The position numbers and the translations under genes are program-made. 64,000 nucleotides of DNA from Paraburkholderia panacisoli (GTDB lineage Bacteria > Pseudomonadota > Gammaproteobacteria > Burkholderiales > Burkholderiaceae). The DNA lies in NCBI RefSeq assembly GCF_008369935.1, contig NZ_VTUZ01000005.1, forward strand, positions 248,001 through 312,000, in the 5' to 3' direction. This document shows, in pieces, positions 1-9,023 of this stretch. How positions within the stretch are numbered: the stretch's first letter is position 1; every line of letters begins with the position of its first letter. A model generated the notes under the pieces. It was not told the origin of the DNA, did no database searches, and saw nothing but the letters and a program-made list of their open reading frames with translations.

Positions 1-205
1 GACGCCGCGCGGCGCGGGCTTCGACTTCGTCGGCAAGGACCTCGTGGATGCGAAGATCCTCGGCAACGGCGCGGGCATCGGCATGCGCAAGGAAGACACG
101 GATCTGAAGGTGAAGGTCGACAAGGCGATCGCCGACATCATCAAGGACGGTACGTACAAGAAGCTGGAGAAGAAGTACTTCGACTTCGACGTGTACGGCG
201 GCTAA
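1..205 (+). CDS. Amino-acid ABC transporter periplasmic binding protein (C-terminal end)
   Basis: Only the last 67 codons are in the window, reading in frame from base 2 to the TAA at 203-205. The tail has the pattern of polar amino-acid binding proteins of the HisJ/ArgT/AotJ type (SBP_bac_3): a lobe with GAGIGMRKED, then VDKAIADIIKDGTYKKLEKKYFDFDVYG. In this family GxGxxxRKxD sits in the ligand-binding lobe, and the KAI..I..DGTY.K...KYF helix is the usual C-terminus. It would act in the periplasm and deliver an amino acid such as lysine, arginine or histidine to a membrane permease. A strong terminator follows at 247-275, so this looks like the end of a transcript. The ligand cannot be told from the fragment. 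Confidence 0.85.
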   Translation, partial: TPRGAGFDFVGKDLVDAKILGNGAGIGMRKEDTDLKVKVDKAIADIIKDGTYKKLEKKYFDFDVYGG

Positions 206-246
206 GCCCGCCTCGCGCGCGTCATGCGCGCTTGACGGCTTGCCAG

Positions 247-275
247 ACGGGCTCCGCACTGCGGGGCCCGTTTCG
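247..275 (+). terminator. Rho-independent terminator after the ABC binding protein
   Basis: Stem 247-256 (acgggctccg) pairs with 262-271 (cggggcccgt) with one G-T pair, loop of five, followed by a T-rich tail (ttcgttt). It lies 42 nt after the stop codon. The rest of 206-524 shows no gene; a short candidate reading frame there is GC-rich noise. Confidence 0.75.
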
Positions 276-524
276 TTTGCGGGGTCCCGCAGCCCCCTGC
301 GGAGCCCCGTCGAGCCGCGGCGAGCCACATCGCGCGACATTTCGGCTAAGATCGTGCGAGCGCGATGCCGCCAGGCGGCCCGCCAGAGACACGCCCCGCC
401 CGGCCCCACTCGATGCAGTACTTCAAGCATTACCTGCCTGACGCATCACCCGGAACAGCACGCTTTCCCACTGTAATCAACGACATAACGCGGCATGCCA
501 GATTGGGCCGCGGCTCTGAAAACC

Positions 525-1640
525 ATGCAAACCCAAACCCATCCGCTGATTGCCCCGACGCTCGGCACCGCCCGCAACCTGACGAGTTTCCACTACGGTC
601 CCGGCGGCGGGCAGAAGATCTACATCCAGTCGTCGCTGCACGCCGACGAGTTGCCGGGCATGCTGGTGTCGTGGGCGCTGCGCCGCAAGCTGGCCGCGCT
701 CGAAGCCGCAGGCAAGCTGCGCGGCGAAGTCGTGATCGTGCCGGTGGCCAATCCGATCGGCCTGAACCAGCACTTTCTCGGCCATCTGACCGGACGTTTC
801 GAAGCCAACACCGCACAGAATTTCAACCGCAACTTCCACGATCTGTCGGCGCTGGTGCAGCCGGTCATCGAGGCACGTCTGAGCGACGACATCGACGCGA
901 ACCGCACCGCGATCCGCGCGGCGATGCGCGAAGCGCTCGACGCGCAACAGCCCACGACCGAACTCGAATCGCAACGTCTGGCGCTGCAAAAGCTCTCGTG
1001 CGACGCCGACATCGTGCTCGACCTGCACTGCGACTGGGAAGCCGCGATGCACCTGTACACGAATCCGGACCTGTGGCCGGAAGTCGAGCCGCTCGCGTGC
1101 TATCTCGACGCCAAGGCCTCGCTGCTGGCGCTCAATTCGGTGGGCAACCCGTTCGACGAAATCCACAGCTTTTGCTGGTCGGATCTGCGCGGCCGTTACG
1201 GCGACCGCTTCCCGATTCCGAACGGCTCGATCTCCGTCACGGTCGAACTGCGCGGCCAGCGCGAAGTGTCATACGAGTACGCCGAGCATGACGCGCAGGC
1301 GATCATCGAATATCTGACCTCGCGCGGCGTGATCGAAGGCACGGCTGCGCCGCTGCCGCCGCTCGAATTCGCCGCCACGCCGCTCGCCGGCGCCGAGCCG
1401 CTGGTCGCGCCGATCAGCGGCGTGCTGGTGTATCGCTGCGAGGTCGGCACGTGGGTGGACGTCGGCCATCCGATCGCCGATATCGTCGACCCGTTGACGG
1501 ATCGCGTCGTCACGCTGAAAAACAGCGTGGCTGGCGTGCTGTACGCGCGGCATCTGACGCGCTTCGCGACGGCCGGCGTGGAGTTCGCGCGGATTGCCGG
1601 CGCGAAGGCATTCAGAAGCGGCTCGCTGTTGAGCAATTGA
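525..1640 (+). CDS. M14-family succinylglutamate desuccinylase/aspartoacylase-like hydrolase
   Basis: The product is 371 aa. It belongs to the zinc hydrolases related to succinylglutamate desuccinylase (AstE) and aspartoacylase, which cleave an N-acyl group from an amino acid in the cytoplasm. Visible motifs are SSLHADELPG (HxxE metal ligands, about residue 43), NPxGLNQH, the substrate-binding stretch NFNRNF, and DLHCDWEA (third ligand His). The C-terminal 100 residues form a lipoyl/barrel-like region often seen in this subfamily. It follows an amino-acid ABC binding protein in the same direction, which suggests a link to acylated amino-acid use, though a terminator separates them. ATG at 525 was chosen because the family usually begins near TQTHPL; ATG at 495 in frame is possible, and neither has a clear ribosome site. 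The exact substrate is unknown. Confidence 0.82.
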   Translation: MQTQTHPLIAPTLGTARNLTSFHYGPGGGQKIYIQSSLHADELPGMLVSWALRRKLAALEAAGKLRGEVVIVPVANPIGLNQHFLGHLTGRFEANTAQNFNRNFHDLSALVQPVIEARLSDDIDANRTAIRAAMREALDAQQPTTELESQRLALQKLSCDADIVLDLHCDWEAAMHLYTNPDLWPEVEPLACYLDAKASLLALNSVGNPFDEIHSFCWSDLRGRYGDRFPIPNGSISVTVELRGQREVSYEYAEHDAQAIIEYLTSRGVIEGTAAPLPPLEFAATPLAGAEPLVAPISGVLVYRCEVGTWVDVGHPIADIVDPLTDRVVTLKNSVAGVLYARHLTRFATAGVEFARIAGAKAFRSGSLLSN

Positions 1641-1810
1641 TGAATCGATGCGCGGCCGGAATCGCGACCGGATGTGCCGCGACTGTCCGCACCAGTCTCT
1701 GAAGTCTTGAGCAACAGACCAGATCGCCCGCTGATTCAGCGGGCGATCTGCGTTTACGCGGGAACGTTGATCAAATACTGCCGGTTGAGGCGAAACCCGC
1801 CAAACACCGC

Positions 1811-2617
1811 TCAAAACGCCGGAATGATCGCGCCTTTGAACTGCGTATCGATGTACTTGCGCACCTCGTCGGACTCATACGCGGCGACCAGCTTCTTCAC
1901 CCATGGCTGATTGCGATCCTGCACACGCACCGCGATCAGATTCGCGTACGGCCCCTTGATGTCTTCGATCGCGATCGCGTCTTTAGTCGGCTGCAAACCG
2001 GCCTTGACCGCGTAGTCGGTATTGATCGATGCCGCGTCGAGGTCGTCGAGCGCGCGCGGCAATTGCGCGGCATCGAGTTCGACCAGCTTGATCTTCTTCG
2101 GATTCTCGACGACATCCAGCGGCGTCGCGTTGACCCCGTTCGTGCCGACGCCCGGCTTCAGTTTGATCGCGCCGTACTTCTGCAACAGCAAGAGCGCGCG
2201 ATTGCCATTGGACGGATCGTTCTGAATACCGACCTTCGCGCCGTCCGGCAGATCCTTGAGCGACTTGTATTTCTTTGAGTAGAAGCCCATCGGCGACACG
2301 TAGGTCAGGCCGACATTGACGATCTTGTAGCCCCGTTGCCTGATCTGGCTGTCGAGAAACGGCTGATGCTGAAAGCCGTTTGCGTCGAGATCGCCCGCGT
2401 CGAGCGCCGCGTTCGGCTGCACGTAGTCGTTGAACTCGATCACCTTGACGGCGAGCCCCTCGCGCGCCGCCACCTTCGTGACGACCGACCAGATCTGCGC
2501 ATCCGGGCCGCTCATCGTGCCGACGGTGATGCGTTTGTCGTCCGCGTGAGCAAGGCTTGCGCCCAGCGAAACGGCGACGATGGCGAGCAGATTCCGAATA
2601 AGCGTGCGGCGTTGCAT
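1811..2617 (-). CDS. NlpA/MetQ-family ABC substrate-binding protein
   Basis: The product is 268 aa. It belongs to the NlpA (MetQ) family, which binds methionine or related ligands for a MetNI-type transporter. Supporting stretches are ITVGTMSGPDAQIW, VKVIEFNDYVQPNAALDAGD, NGFQHQPFLD, VGIQNDPSNGNRALLLLQKYG and the DDLDAASINTDYAVKAGL motif near the C-terminus. The N-terminus (MQRRTLIRNLLAIVAVSLGA..AHA) is a type I signal peptide with no lipobox cysteine, unlike classical MetQ lipoproteins, so the protein is probably soluble in the periplasm. No MetN or MetI gene is beside it, making it an orphan binding protein. The start at 2617 is chosen for the signal peptide; in-frame ATGs at 2641 and further upstream would only add a poor leader. 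Confidence 0.85.
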   Translation of the reverse strand: MQRRTLIRNLLAIVAVSLGASLAHADDKRITVGTMSGPDAQIWSVVTKVAAREGLAVKVIEFNDYVQPNAALDAGDLDANGFQHQPFLDSQIRQRGYKIVNVGLTYVSPMGFYSKKYKSLKDLPDGAKVGIQNDPSNGNRALLLLQKYGAIKLKPGVGTNGVNATPLDVVENPKKIKLVELDAAQLPRALDDLDAASINTDYAVKAGLQPTKDAIAIEDIKGPYANLIAVRVQDRNQPWVKKLVAAYESDEVRKYIDTQFKGAIIPAF

Positions 2618-2915
2618 GCGATACCCCGTGAGCGATTGCATTGAATTGAGGAACGCATCGTCGCACGCGCGCACGGCACGGCAGAACCAATTGCTTCTCA
2701 TACGCTTATATCCGCGATCCGGAAAAAGCTTATGCACCGGGTGCCTTGCGCAGCTCGACTTTTAAAACCACCCGAGTGTCGCGCTTACACGACACATTCA
2801 AAAATTACCCAACCTGTCATATACGGTACTCAGCGTTCCCTTAAATTGCGGGCCATCGCACGACCGGCCAAAGAGCTCGGCGCCGCGATCGCTTAATTTT
2901 TAATCGGAGAATGTT

Positions 2916-4097
2916 TTGAACAAGAAAGTATTGACCGCCGCTACCCTCGCCGTCTTCGCCACCGCCGCCCACGCGCAAAGCAGCGTCACGCTGTACGGCC
3001 TGATCGATGCCGGTATCAGCTACGTGAACAACTCGAAGACGGCAACCGGCCACGACAACCTCTTCAAGTACGACGACGGCGTGGCGCAAGGCAGCCGTTG
3101 GGGCCTGCGCGGCACGGAAGATCTGGGCAACGGCCTGAAGGCGCTGTTCGTGCTGGAAAACGGCTTCAACAGCGGAAACGGCACGTTGGGCCAGGGCGGC
3201 GCGATGTTCGGCCGTCAAGCGTATGTGGGTCTGTCGCAGAACAACGTCGGCTCGCTGACGTTCGGCCGCCAGTACTCGTTTTCGACGGACTACCTGGGCG
3301 GCAACTACTCGACCGGCGGCCTGACCGTCGCGGGGAACTACGCTTACCATATCAACGACGTCGACCAGCTGACGTCGAGCCGTATCAACAACTCGGTCAA
3401 GTTCAGCAGCGCGAATTTCGCCGGCCTGACCTTCGGCGCGATGTATGGCTTCTCGAACCAGGCAGGCGGCTTTGCCGGCACGCCGGGTACGGGCACGACC
3501 GCTGCACCGGTTGCAGGATCGTCGCGCGCTTACAGCTTCGGCGCGAACTACGCAAACGGCCCGTTCGGTCTGGGCGTAGCGTACACGGACATCCGCTACC
3601 CGGGTCAGGCATCCCCGGCCTTCTCGACTTCGCTGGCTAACGTGACGTTCCCGACGATCGGCGGCGGCCAGATCCAGGACCTGCGCACCGTCGGCGTTGG
3701 CGGCCGTTACGCTATCGGCGCAGCGACGCTGTGGGCCCTGTACACGAACACGCGCCTCGCACCGATCTCTGGCGAATCGACGACGTTCGCCGCATACGAA
3801 GCAGGCGCGAAGTACGCGTTCACGCCGGCTGTGACGGCAGGCGCAGGCTACACCTACATGCACCTGAGCGGCGCGAACACGGGTCACTGGAACCAGGTGA
3901 ACCTGAGCGCCGACTACGCGCTGAGCAAGCGCACGGACGTGTATGCACTGGGTATCTACCAGATCGCATCGGGCCACAACGCTGCGTCGGGCAACCTGCA
4001 AGCGCAGATCGGTTCGAGCACGAGCTACTTCAACACGTCGGGCACGGGCGCGGACAACCAGCTGGCGTTCCGCGTCGGTATCCGTCATAAGTTCTAA
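2916..4097 (+). CDS. Gram-negative general porin (OmpC-like, Burkholderia type)
   Basis: The product is 393 aa and is an outer-membrane trimeric porin of the beta-proteobacterial family. It has a cleavable signal peptide (MNKKVLTAATLAVFATAAHA), the first strand SSVTLYGLIDAGISYV typical of Burkholderia porins, the RWGLRGTEDLGNGLKALFVLENGF loop/strand block, the FGRQAYVGLSQ..GSLTFGRQY block and a C-terminal strand ending in RVGIRHKF with terminal phenylalanine for BAM recognition. A GGAGA site sits 8 nt upstream of the start. It is monocistronic: its upstream region (2738-2915) is AT-richer and holds a short dyad (gtgtcg...cgacac, 2776-2795), and a terminator follows at 4152-4176. It should allow passive diffusion of small hydrophilic solutes; selectivity cannot be read from sequence. 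Confidence 0.95.
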   Translation: MNKKVLTAATLAVFATAAHAQSSVTLYGLIDAGISYVNNSKTATGHDNLFKYDDGVAQGSRWGLRGTEDLGNGLKALFVLENGFNSGNGTLGQGGAMFGRQAYVGLSQNNVGSLTFGRQYSFSTDYLGGNYSTGGLTVAGNYAYHINDVDQLTSSRINNSVKFSSANFAGLTFGAMYGFSNQAGGFAGTPGTGTTAAPVAGSSRAYSFGANYANGPFGLGVAYTDIRYPGQASPAFSTSLANVTFPTIGGGQIQDLRTVGVGGRYAIGAATLWALYTNTRLAPISGESTTFAAYEAGAKYAFTPAVTAGAGYTYMHLSGANTGHWNQVNLSADYALSKRTDVYALGIYQIASGHNAASGNLQAQIGSSTSYFNTSGTGADNQLAFRVGIRHKF

Positions 4098-4151
4098 GCG
4101 TGTCCTGGACGGCAGGGAGCGCACGCGTTCCTTGCCGTGTCGAAGTTGTGG

Positions 4152-4176
4152 AAAACGCCCTGCCGGGCGTTTTTCT
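4152..4176. terminator. Bidirectional rho-independent terminator
   Basis: Stem 4154-4160 (aacgccc) pairs with 4165-4171 (gggcgtt), loop tgcc, followed by a T run on the + strand and with AAAA on the other side. It lies between the converging porin (+) and LysR (-) genes and can serve both. Confidence 0.85.
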
Positions 4177-4212
4177 TCTGGACCATGCGGTTCGTCGTCA
4201 ACGCTCGCGCGT

Positions 4213-5112
4213 TCAGCCCTGCGCCTTCTTCGCAAAGTACTCCGCCGCCATCAGCCGGAACGCGGTGACCGCCGGGTTGTCCTGATCGGCGCGCCAGACC
4301 ATGCACATCTCCGCCTGAATCGTGTTGTTGGCGATGGACCGGAACTCGACTTTGTCGTAGTGGAATCGTTGCGCCGACGCCGGCAGAATGCCGAGGCCGA
4401 GTCCAGCGCGCACGAGAGAGAGAATCGTCGGCGTCTGATCGATGTATTGCGCGACGTTCAGATTCACACCCTCGGCGGTGGTCATGCTCGTGATGCGGTC
4501 GTAGAAGTACTTGCCGTGCGTGGGCGAGTGCATGATGAACGGTTGATTGTTCAACTGCCTGAGTTCGATCTGCTCGTAACGGCACAGCGGGTGACCCTTC
4601 GGCAACGCGACGATCAACGGCTCTTCATTGACGAGCAGAGACTCCAGCTTCTGCCGCGAAGGCAATGGCCGCTGAAAACCCAGGTCGATTGCGTTCGCGG
4701 CGAAGGCCTCGATCTGCGCAACCGAGATCAGTTCGAGCAGCACCACGTCGATATCCGGCAACACGCGCGACGCCTCGACCAGCAACTGCGGGATCAGCTC
4801 ATAGCCGGCCGCGCCGGTGAAGCCGATCCGCACGCGTCCCGTTTTGCCCTTGCTCGCACGCCGCACGGTGCTTTCGGCCTGCTCGGCCAGACTCAGCAGA
4901 CGCGTCGCATCGGCGAGAAACACCCGCCCTTCCGTCGTCAGCTTGACCGTGCGGCCGACGCGTTCGAACAACATCACGCCTAGGCTGTCTTCCAGCAAAT
5001 GAATCTGTCTGCTCAACGGCGGCTGGGTCATGTTCAGCAGCGCCGCGGCACGTCTGAAATTCAGTTCCGTCGCGGCGGCGACGAAGCAACGCACTTGTCC
5101 GAGATCAAGCAT
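4213..5112 (-). CDS. LysR-family transcriptional regulator
   Basis: The product is 299 aa, the normal LysR length. The N-terminal winged helix-turn-helix reads MLDLGQVRCFVAAATELNFRRAA..LNMTQPPLSRQI..LE, followed by the FERVGRTVKLTTEGRVFL wing, and the rest is the periplasmic-binding-protein-like effector domain (VRIGFTGAAGYELIPQLL). The style (TQPPLSRQI, LGVMLFER) resembles the CatR/BenM/CbbR group that controls carboxylate and aromatic catabolism. ATG 5112 begins exactly at the conserved helix; the frame is open further upstream but that part is not LysR-like. The nearest possible target is the D-2-hydroxyacid dehydrogenase gene upstream in the same direction, but a terminator separates them, so the target is uncertain. 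Confidence 0.92.
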   Translation of the reverse strand: MLDLGQVRCFVAAATELNFRRAAALLNMTQPPLSRQIHLLEDSLGVMLFERVGRTVKLTTEGRVFLADATRLLSLAEQAESTVRRASKGKTGRVRIGFTGAAGYELIPQLLVEASRVLPDIDVVLLELISVAQIEAFAANAIDLGFQRPLPSRQKLESLLVNEEPLIVALPKGHPLCRYEQIELRQLNNQPFIMHSPTHGKYFYDRITSMTTAEGVNLNVAQYIDQTPTILSLVRAGLGLGILPASAQRFHYDKVEFRSIANNTIQAEMCMVWRADQDNPAVTAFRLMAAEYFAKKAQG

Positions 5113-5223
5113 TGTTGGTCGACAGTGAGGGGATAGCGGCCAGCCATTATAGAGGCAGCGGGTTGGCGCGTTTTTCCCGCTGCGTGGCGGGCCGGGCAAG
5201 CTGGCTTCTTCGAACATGAGAAA

Positions 5224-5252
5224 AAGGGAACCTGGCGTGGCCGGGTTCCCTT
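5224..5252 (-). terminator. Rho-independent terminator of the 2-hydroxyacid dehydrogenase gene
   Basis: A 13-bp stem with one G-T pair: aagggaacctggc (5224-5236) against gccgggttccctt (5240-5252), loop gtg. Read on the minus strand it is followed by a T run (the aaaaa at 5221-5225 plus flank). It ends transcription about 110 nt after the dehydrogenase stop codon. Confidence 0.8.
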
Positions 5253-5363
5253 CGGCGCGATTCCTTCGCGGTGTGCCGTCACGGCTGCTAACTTGGCTGC
5301 TATCAACGCTGCCGGCACCTCGGCCATCACCGCGCGACTGGAGCGCGCGGCGACGGGTGCCGG

Positions 5364-6317
5364 TTACGTCGTCAAGCTGCCTTCAGGTCGCTGTCCAGCC
5401 AACGCCTGCGCGAGGCTCGCCATCACCATTTCGCCCATCGCCGTGCGCGACTCGATAGTCGCGCTCGCACGATGCGCCTGCAACACCACGCGATCCATGT
5501 CGAGCAGCGCGGCCGGCACGTTCGGCTCGTCGACGAACACGTCGAGGCCCGCGCCCGCGATCACGCCATGAGACAACGCTTCCACCAGATCGCTTTCCAC
5601 CACCAGCTTGCCGCGCGCGATATTCACCAGATAGCCGTCCTTGCCCAACGCGTCGAGCACGGCGGCGTTGACGATGCCTTGCGCTTTATCGGCGGCGGCG
5701 GCCAGCACCAGGATGTCGCAACCACGCGCGAGCGACAGAAGATCGCCGACGAACCGATGCGGTACGTCGTCCATCGCGCGCAAATCCGTGTATGTGATCG
5801 GGCATCCGAACGCGGACGCGCGCTGCGCAATCGCGCGGCCAACCTTGCCCATGCCGACGATGCCGACACGCTTGCCGCTGAAACGATGCGACAGCGGCAA
5901 CGCACCCGGATGCGGGTTCTTCTGCCAGTTTCCTGTTTTCACGAACGTGTTGCCCGGGCAGATTTCGCGGCAGACCGCGAGCATCAAGCCGAGTGCGAGG
6001 TCCGCGACGTCCTCGGTCAACGCACCGAACGTCGCCGTCACCGGAATGCCGCGCGCCCGCGCGAAGTCGAGGTCGACCGCATCCGTGCCCACGCCGTTGA
6101 CGGCGATCACTTCCAGAGCCGGCAGGCGTTCGACCAGATCGTTCGAGATGCCGGTATGTCCGCCTGTGATCACCCCTCGGATCGACGCACCATGCTCGCG
6201 GATATAGGCATCCTTATCATCCTGTTCGAACAGGCGATGCATCGTGTACAACTCGGCCAGTTTGGCGTTGATGGCCGGGACGAGGATCGGGTTCAGTTGC
6301 AAAATGCTCGGCTTCAA
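5364..6317 (-). CDS. D-isomer-specific 2-hydroxyacid dehydrogenase (glyoxylate/hydroxypyruvate reductase type)
   Basis: The product is 317 aa. It is a cytoplasmic NAD(P)-dependent enzyme that interconverts 2-keto acids and D-2-hydroxy acids. Visible are the substrate-domain loop NGVGTDAVDL, the dinucleotide fold VGIVGMGKVGRAIAQRASAFG, the NIARGKLVVESDLVEAL block that precedes the catalytic acid (DVFVDEP), and the catalytic histidine in VVLQAHRAS. The start is a TTG at 6317, set by a perfect AAGGAG at 6326-6331 nine bases upstream; the longer frame starting at 6608 has no family similarity in its first 97 residues. It is divergent from an MFS carboxylate/sugar-acid carrier (6935), so the pair probably handles import and reduction or oxidation of a hydroxy acid. 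The precise substrate is not determinable. Confidence 0.9.
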   Translation of the reverse strand: MKPSILQLNPILVPAINAKLAELYTMHRLFEQDDKDAYIREHGASIRGVITGGHTGISNDLVERLPALEVIAVNGVGTDAVDLDFARARGIPVTATFGALTEDVADLALGLMLAVCREICPGNTFVKTGNWQKNPHPGALPLSHRFSGKRVGIVGMGKVGRAIAQRASAFGCPITYTDLRAMDDVPHRFVGDLLSLARGCDILVLAAAADKAQGIVNAAVLDALGKDGYLVNIARGKLVVESDLVEALSHGVIAGAGLDVFVDEPNVPAALLDMDRVVLQAHRASATIESRTAMGEMVMASLAQALAGQRPEGSLTT

Positions 6318-6934
6318 TTCACGCGCTCCTTGTTGATCGTTGACTCCGCGGACCGGTTGCGCGCCCTCTTCGGCGCACGCCTGCCATCGCGACATCGGCG
6401 GATCATCATCTTTTTCAAGGGTCACGTCCAATCCCAAAACGCTATCAGTTGATCCACGAATCGGCGCTCGATGCTTGCGTGCTTTCATCGATTCAATCCG
6501 GGCATCAAGTAATAGCAATATAAGATTGGACGCCCTATTTCCGCGTCGCCACAATTCGTAGCGTCGGAAGAGGATTTCCGCGGTCGACGCAAACAACAAA
6601 AACAGCACGCATGCCGATTGCTGAAGTGCTCATTGCGGCTAGAAGAACATAAAAGAGCCTTTCAATTCAGACGGAGACAACAGCGTGAAACAGCGTCACG
6701 ATCCTGCTTCATCCCCCTCCCATCCGGCTTGCCGTCACGCGGGCCAGCGCCGTCTCTGGCGCCGCTTCCCGCGCGGCGCCGAACGCGCCGTCGCGCGCTG
6801 AAGCGGCGCCGCGCAATTCATCCAGACCGGGCCGCCAGCATCAGGCGAACCCTCGCAGGCAAGCTCGAACATCGGAGACGGCATCCGTCATCAGGCAATC
6901 CAGCGCCGATGCCGGTGCATTGGGAGGAATTCAA
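6318..6934. other. Divergent intergenic region between dehydrogenase and MFS carrier
   Basis: About 620 bases with no convincing gene. Around 6505-6545 the sequence is AT-richer (agtaatagcaatataagatt) and is the likely promoter zone for the minus-strand dehydrogenase. The GC-rich stretch 6720-6860 shows overlapping frames but no recognisable product. The only clear signal is GGGAGGA at 6922-6928 before the MFS gene. Confidence 0.5.
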
Positions 6935-8332
6935 ATGAACAATGCTGAAGGGGTGGTGAGATCCGCCAAGGCGGGCTTGCTCACTGACAAACGCACGAAC
7001 CATCGCTGGGTCGTGATGGGGCTCATATTCTGCATCTGGGCGATCGCGTGCGCCGATCGCGCGAACTTCGGCATCGCGCTGCCGTTCCTGAAGAAGGAAT
7101 ATGGCATCAGCAACACGCAGGCCGGGGTCATCGTCAGTCTGTTCTCGTTCGCCTACGGCTTCGTGCAGATTCCGGTCGGACTCGTCTATAAGCGGCTCAG
7201 CGAAAAAACAACCGGCTTCCTGTTCGCGGTCTTCGTGATCCTCACGTCGGTGTTTACCGGCCTCATGGGCACCACCTCGTCGGTCTTTCTGCTGCAGGCC
7301 TACCGCGTCGGGTTGGGGTTGTCCGAGGGTCCGCTCGGAATCGGCTGCACGAACGTAATCAACCGCTGGTTTCCCGCTCGGGAAAAAGGCACGGCCACGG
7401 GCTTGTGGATCGCCGCATCCAAGCTTGGACCGTTGATCGTGCCTTCCGTGTGCATCCTCGTGATCCAGTTGTGGGGATGGCGGGAGATCTTCTTCGTGTT
7501 CGCGATTCCGGGCATCCTGTTCGCAATCGCGTGGATGGTGCTGGTGACGAACTCGCCCAGCGAGAACCGCTTCTGCTCACCCGCCGAGCAGCGCTACATT
7601 CTCGACGGCATGCCCGCCAACCGCAGCGACAAAGCCGCACCGCACGCCACGCAGACAGCGCGCATCCCGTATCTCGACGCAATCAATCGCACGAAGCGCG
7701 TGCCGCAACTCGAGACCCTGCGCCAGGTTTTCCGCTCGTGGAATATTCTCGGCGTGGCGCTCGGCTATGGCTGCATGATCGGCATCAGCAACATCTTCAT
7801 GTCGTGGATTCCGACCTATCTGGTCACGGTAAAGGGCTTTGCGTCCGTGAAAATGGGCTTTCTCGCGTCCGCGCCGTTTCTCGGCGCGGTGGCCGGCAAC
7901 ATGCTCGGCGGCGTGATCTCGGATCGGCTGCTCGGCGGCCGGCGCAAACCGATGATGATGCTCGGCGCGCTCGGCACCGTGATCATGATGGCGATGCTGA
8001 TCGACGCGCCGGATAGCGCCGCCTATCTGGGCATCACGCTGCTGATTTCGGGGCTCATGCTCGGAATCGGCTTCGCCGGCTACTCCGCGTATCCGATGGG
8101 GCTCGCGACCAAATCCACATATCCGACCGCATTCGGCATCGTGAATTGCCTGGGTCAGATCGGCGGCGCATGCGCACCGTTGGCGGTCGGCATTCTGCTG
8201 GATCGCTATAGCTGGACCAGCGTGTTCATGTATATGGTCGGAACGTCACTGCTGTGCCTGTTGCTGCTGGTCAGCGTGGTCGAGCCGATCGACGTTCAGG
8301 ACGAGCGCAACAGGCCGCAGCAACGCAACTAA
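6935..8332 (+). CDS. MFS transporter, anion:cation symporter (sugar-acid) type
   Basis: The product is 465 aa with about 12 membrane segments. It resembles the ACS family (D-galactonate, glucarate and tartrate carriers): the first helix is followed by ADRANFGIALPFLKKEYGISNTQAGVI and FAYGFVQIPVG, then the RVGLGLSEGPLGIGCTNVINRWFPAREKGTATGLW signature, and the second half begins near FRSWNILGVALGYGC. ATG 6935 is fixed by GGGAGGA seven bases upstream. It is in the inner membrane and probably imports a carboxylate by proton symport. The divergent 2-hydroxyacid dehydrogenase suggests a hydroxy or sugar acid. A convergent terminator follows immediately. Confidence 0.9.
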   Translation: MNNAEGVVRSAKAGLLTDKRTNHRWVVMGLIFCIWAIACADRANFGIALPFLKKEYGISNTQAGVIVSLFSFAYGFVQIPVGLVYKRLSEKTTGFLFAVFVILTSVFTGLMGTTSSVFLLQAYRVGLGLSEGPLGIGCTNVINRWFPAREKGTATGLWIAASKLGPLIVPSVCILVIQLWGWREIFFVFAIPGILFAIAWMVLVTNSPSENRFCSPAEQRYILDGMPANRSDKAAPHATQTARIPYLDAINRTKRVPQLETLRQVFRSWNILGVALGYGCMIGISNIFMSWIPTYLVTVKGFASVKMGFLASAPFLGAVAGNMLGGVISDRLLGGRRKPMMMLGALGTVIMMAMLIDAPDSAAYLGITLLISGLMLGIGFAGYSAYPMGLATKSTYPTAFGIVNCLGQIGGACAPLAVGILLDRYSWTSVFMYMVGTSLLCLLLLVSVVEPIDVQDERNRPQQRN

Positions 8333-8351
8333 ACTGGCAGGGTCCCTGACT

Positions 8352-8376
8352 CGGCGTGGCCCTCGCGGCCACGCCG
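8352..8376. terminator. Bidirectional hairpin between MFS and glutathione peroxidase genes
   Basis: A perfect 10-bp stem, cggcgtggcc (8352-8361) with ggccacgccg (8367-8376), loop of five, sits in the 48-bp gap between two converging genes. The T-tract is weak (ttcgtt), so termination is inferred mainly from stem strength and position. Confidence 0.65.
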
Positions 8377-8380
8377 TTCG

Positions 8381-8929
8381 TTACGCCTTCGCCAGTTCGG
8401 CGTCGATCGCGGCGACCAGACGCGGATCGTCCGCGGTCACATCGGGCGCAAACCGACCGACCACCTCGCCATTGCGGCCGATCAGAAATTTTTCGAAATT
8501 CCACAACACGTCCGTGCGATTTGCCGGATCGACGCCGTAGCCCTTCAGTCTTTCGCGGAACGGTCCTTCACCTGTCGCGTCGGGTTGCGCTTGAACGAGG
8601 CGCGCGTACAGCGGATGCCGATCGTCGCCGAGCACGGAGATTTTCGAAAAGAGCGGGAAATGCACGTCATAACTCGTGCTGCAAAACGCGGCGATCTCGC
8701 TGTCGCTGCCCGGCTCCTGGCCCTTGAAATTGTTGGCGGGAAATGCGAGCACTTCCAGACCCGACGCGCGCTTGTCCTGATACAGCGCTTCGAGGCCGCT
8801 GTATTGCGGCGTGAGTCCGCATTTCGACGCGACGTTGACGACCAGCAGCACCTTGCCACGATAGTCGGCAAGACTGGTTGCGCTACCGTCGATTGCCTTC
8901 AGCGGAATATCGAATAACGCTTCTGCCAT
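8381..8929 (-). CDS. Glutathione peroxidase (cysteine type)
   Basis: The product is 182 aa, a thioredoxin-fold peroxidase that reduces hydroperoxides in the cytoplasm. The peroxidatic residue is Cys rather than selenocysteine in NVASKCGLTPQY. The second conserved block is LAFPANNFKGQEPGS, where the family usually has GFPCNQF, so the cysteine often used as resolving residue is replaced. The tryptophan block is VLWNFEKFLI. ATG 8929 is preceded by GGAGG (on the minus strand, gaggaggctcc). It is a single gene convergent with the MFS carrier. Such enzymes in bacteria often accept thioredoxin instead of glutathione; which one is used here is unknown. Confidence 0.92.
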   Translation of the reverse strand: MAEALFDIPLKAIDGSATSLADYRGKVLLVVNVASKCGLTPQYSGLEALYQDKRASGLEVLAFPANNFKGQEPGSDSEIAAFCSTSYDVHFPLFSKISVLGDDRHPLYARLVQAQPDATGEGPFRERLKGYGVDPANRTDVLWNFEKFLIGRNGEVVGRFAPDVTADDPRLVAAIDAELAKA

Positions 8930-9023
8930 GGAGCCTCCTCGTTGAAAATGGTCCGCCCGCGAGACGAACGGCGAAGCTGTCAAGCTTAACCGATCCGCTG
9001 CGGTTCGGCAGAAGCGCTGTCGG

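Noticed and set aside
2841..4235. Long minus-strand open frame across the porin
   Set aside because: It is arginine-rich, antisense to a clear porin gene, and shows no family motif; a composition shadow.
6618..6938. Plus-strand frame before the MFS gene
   Set aside because: Arginine-rich, no similarity, and ends inside the start region of the MFS gene.
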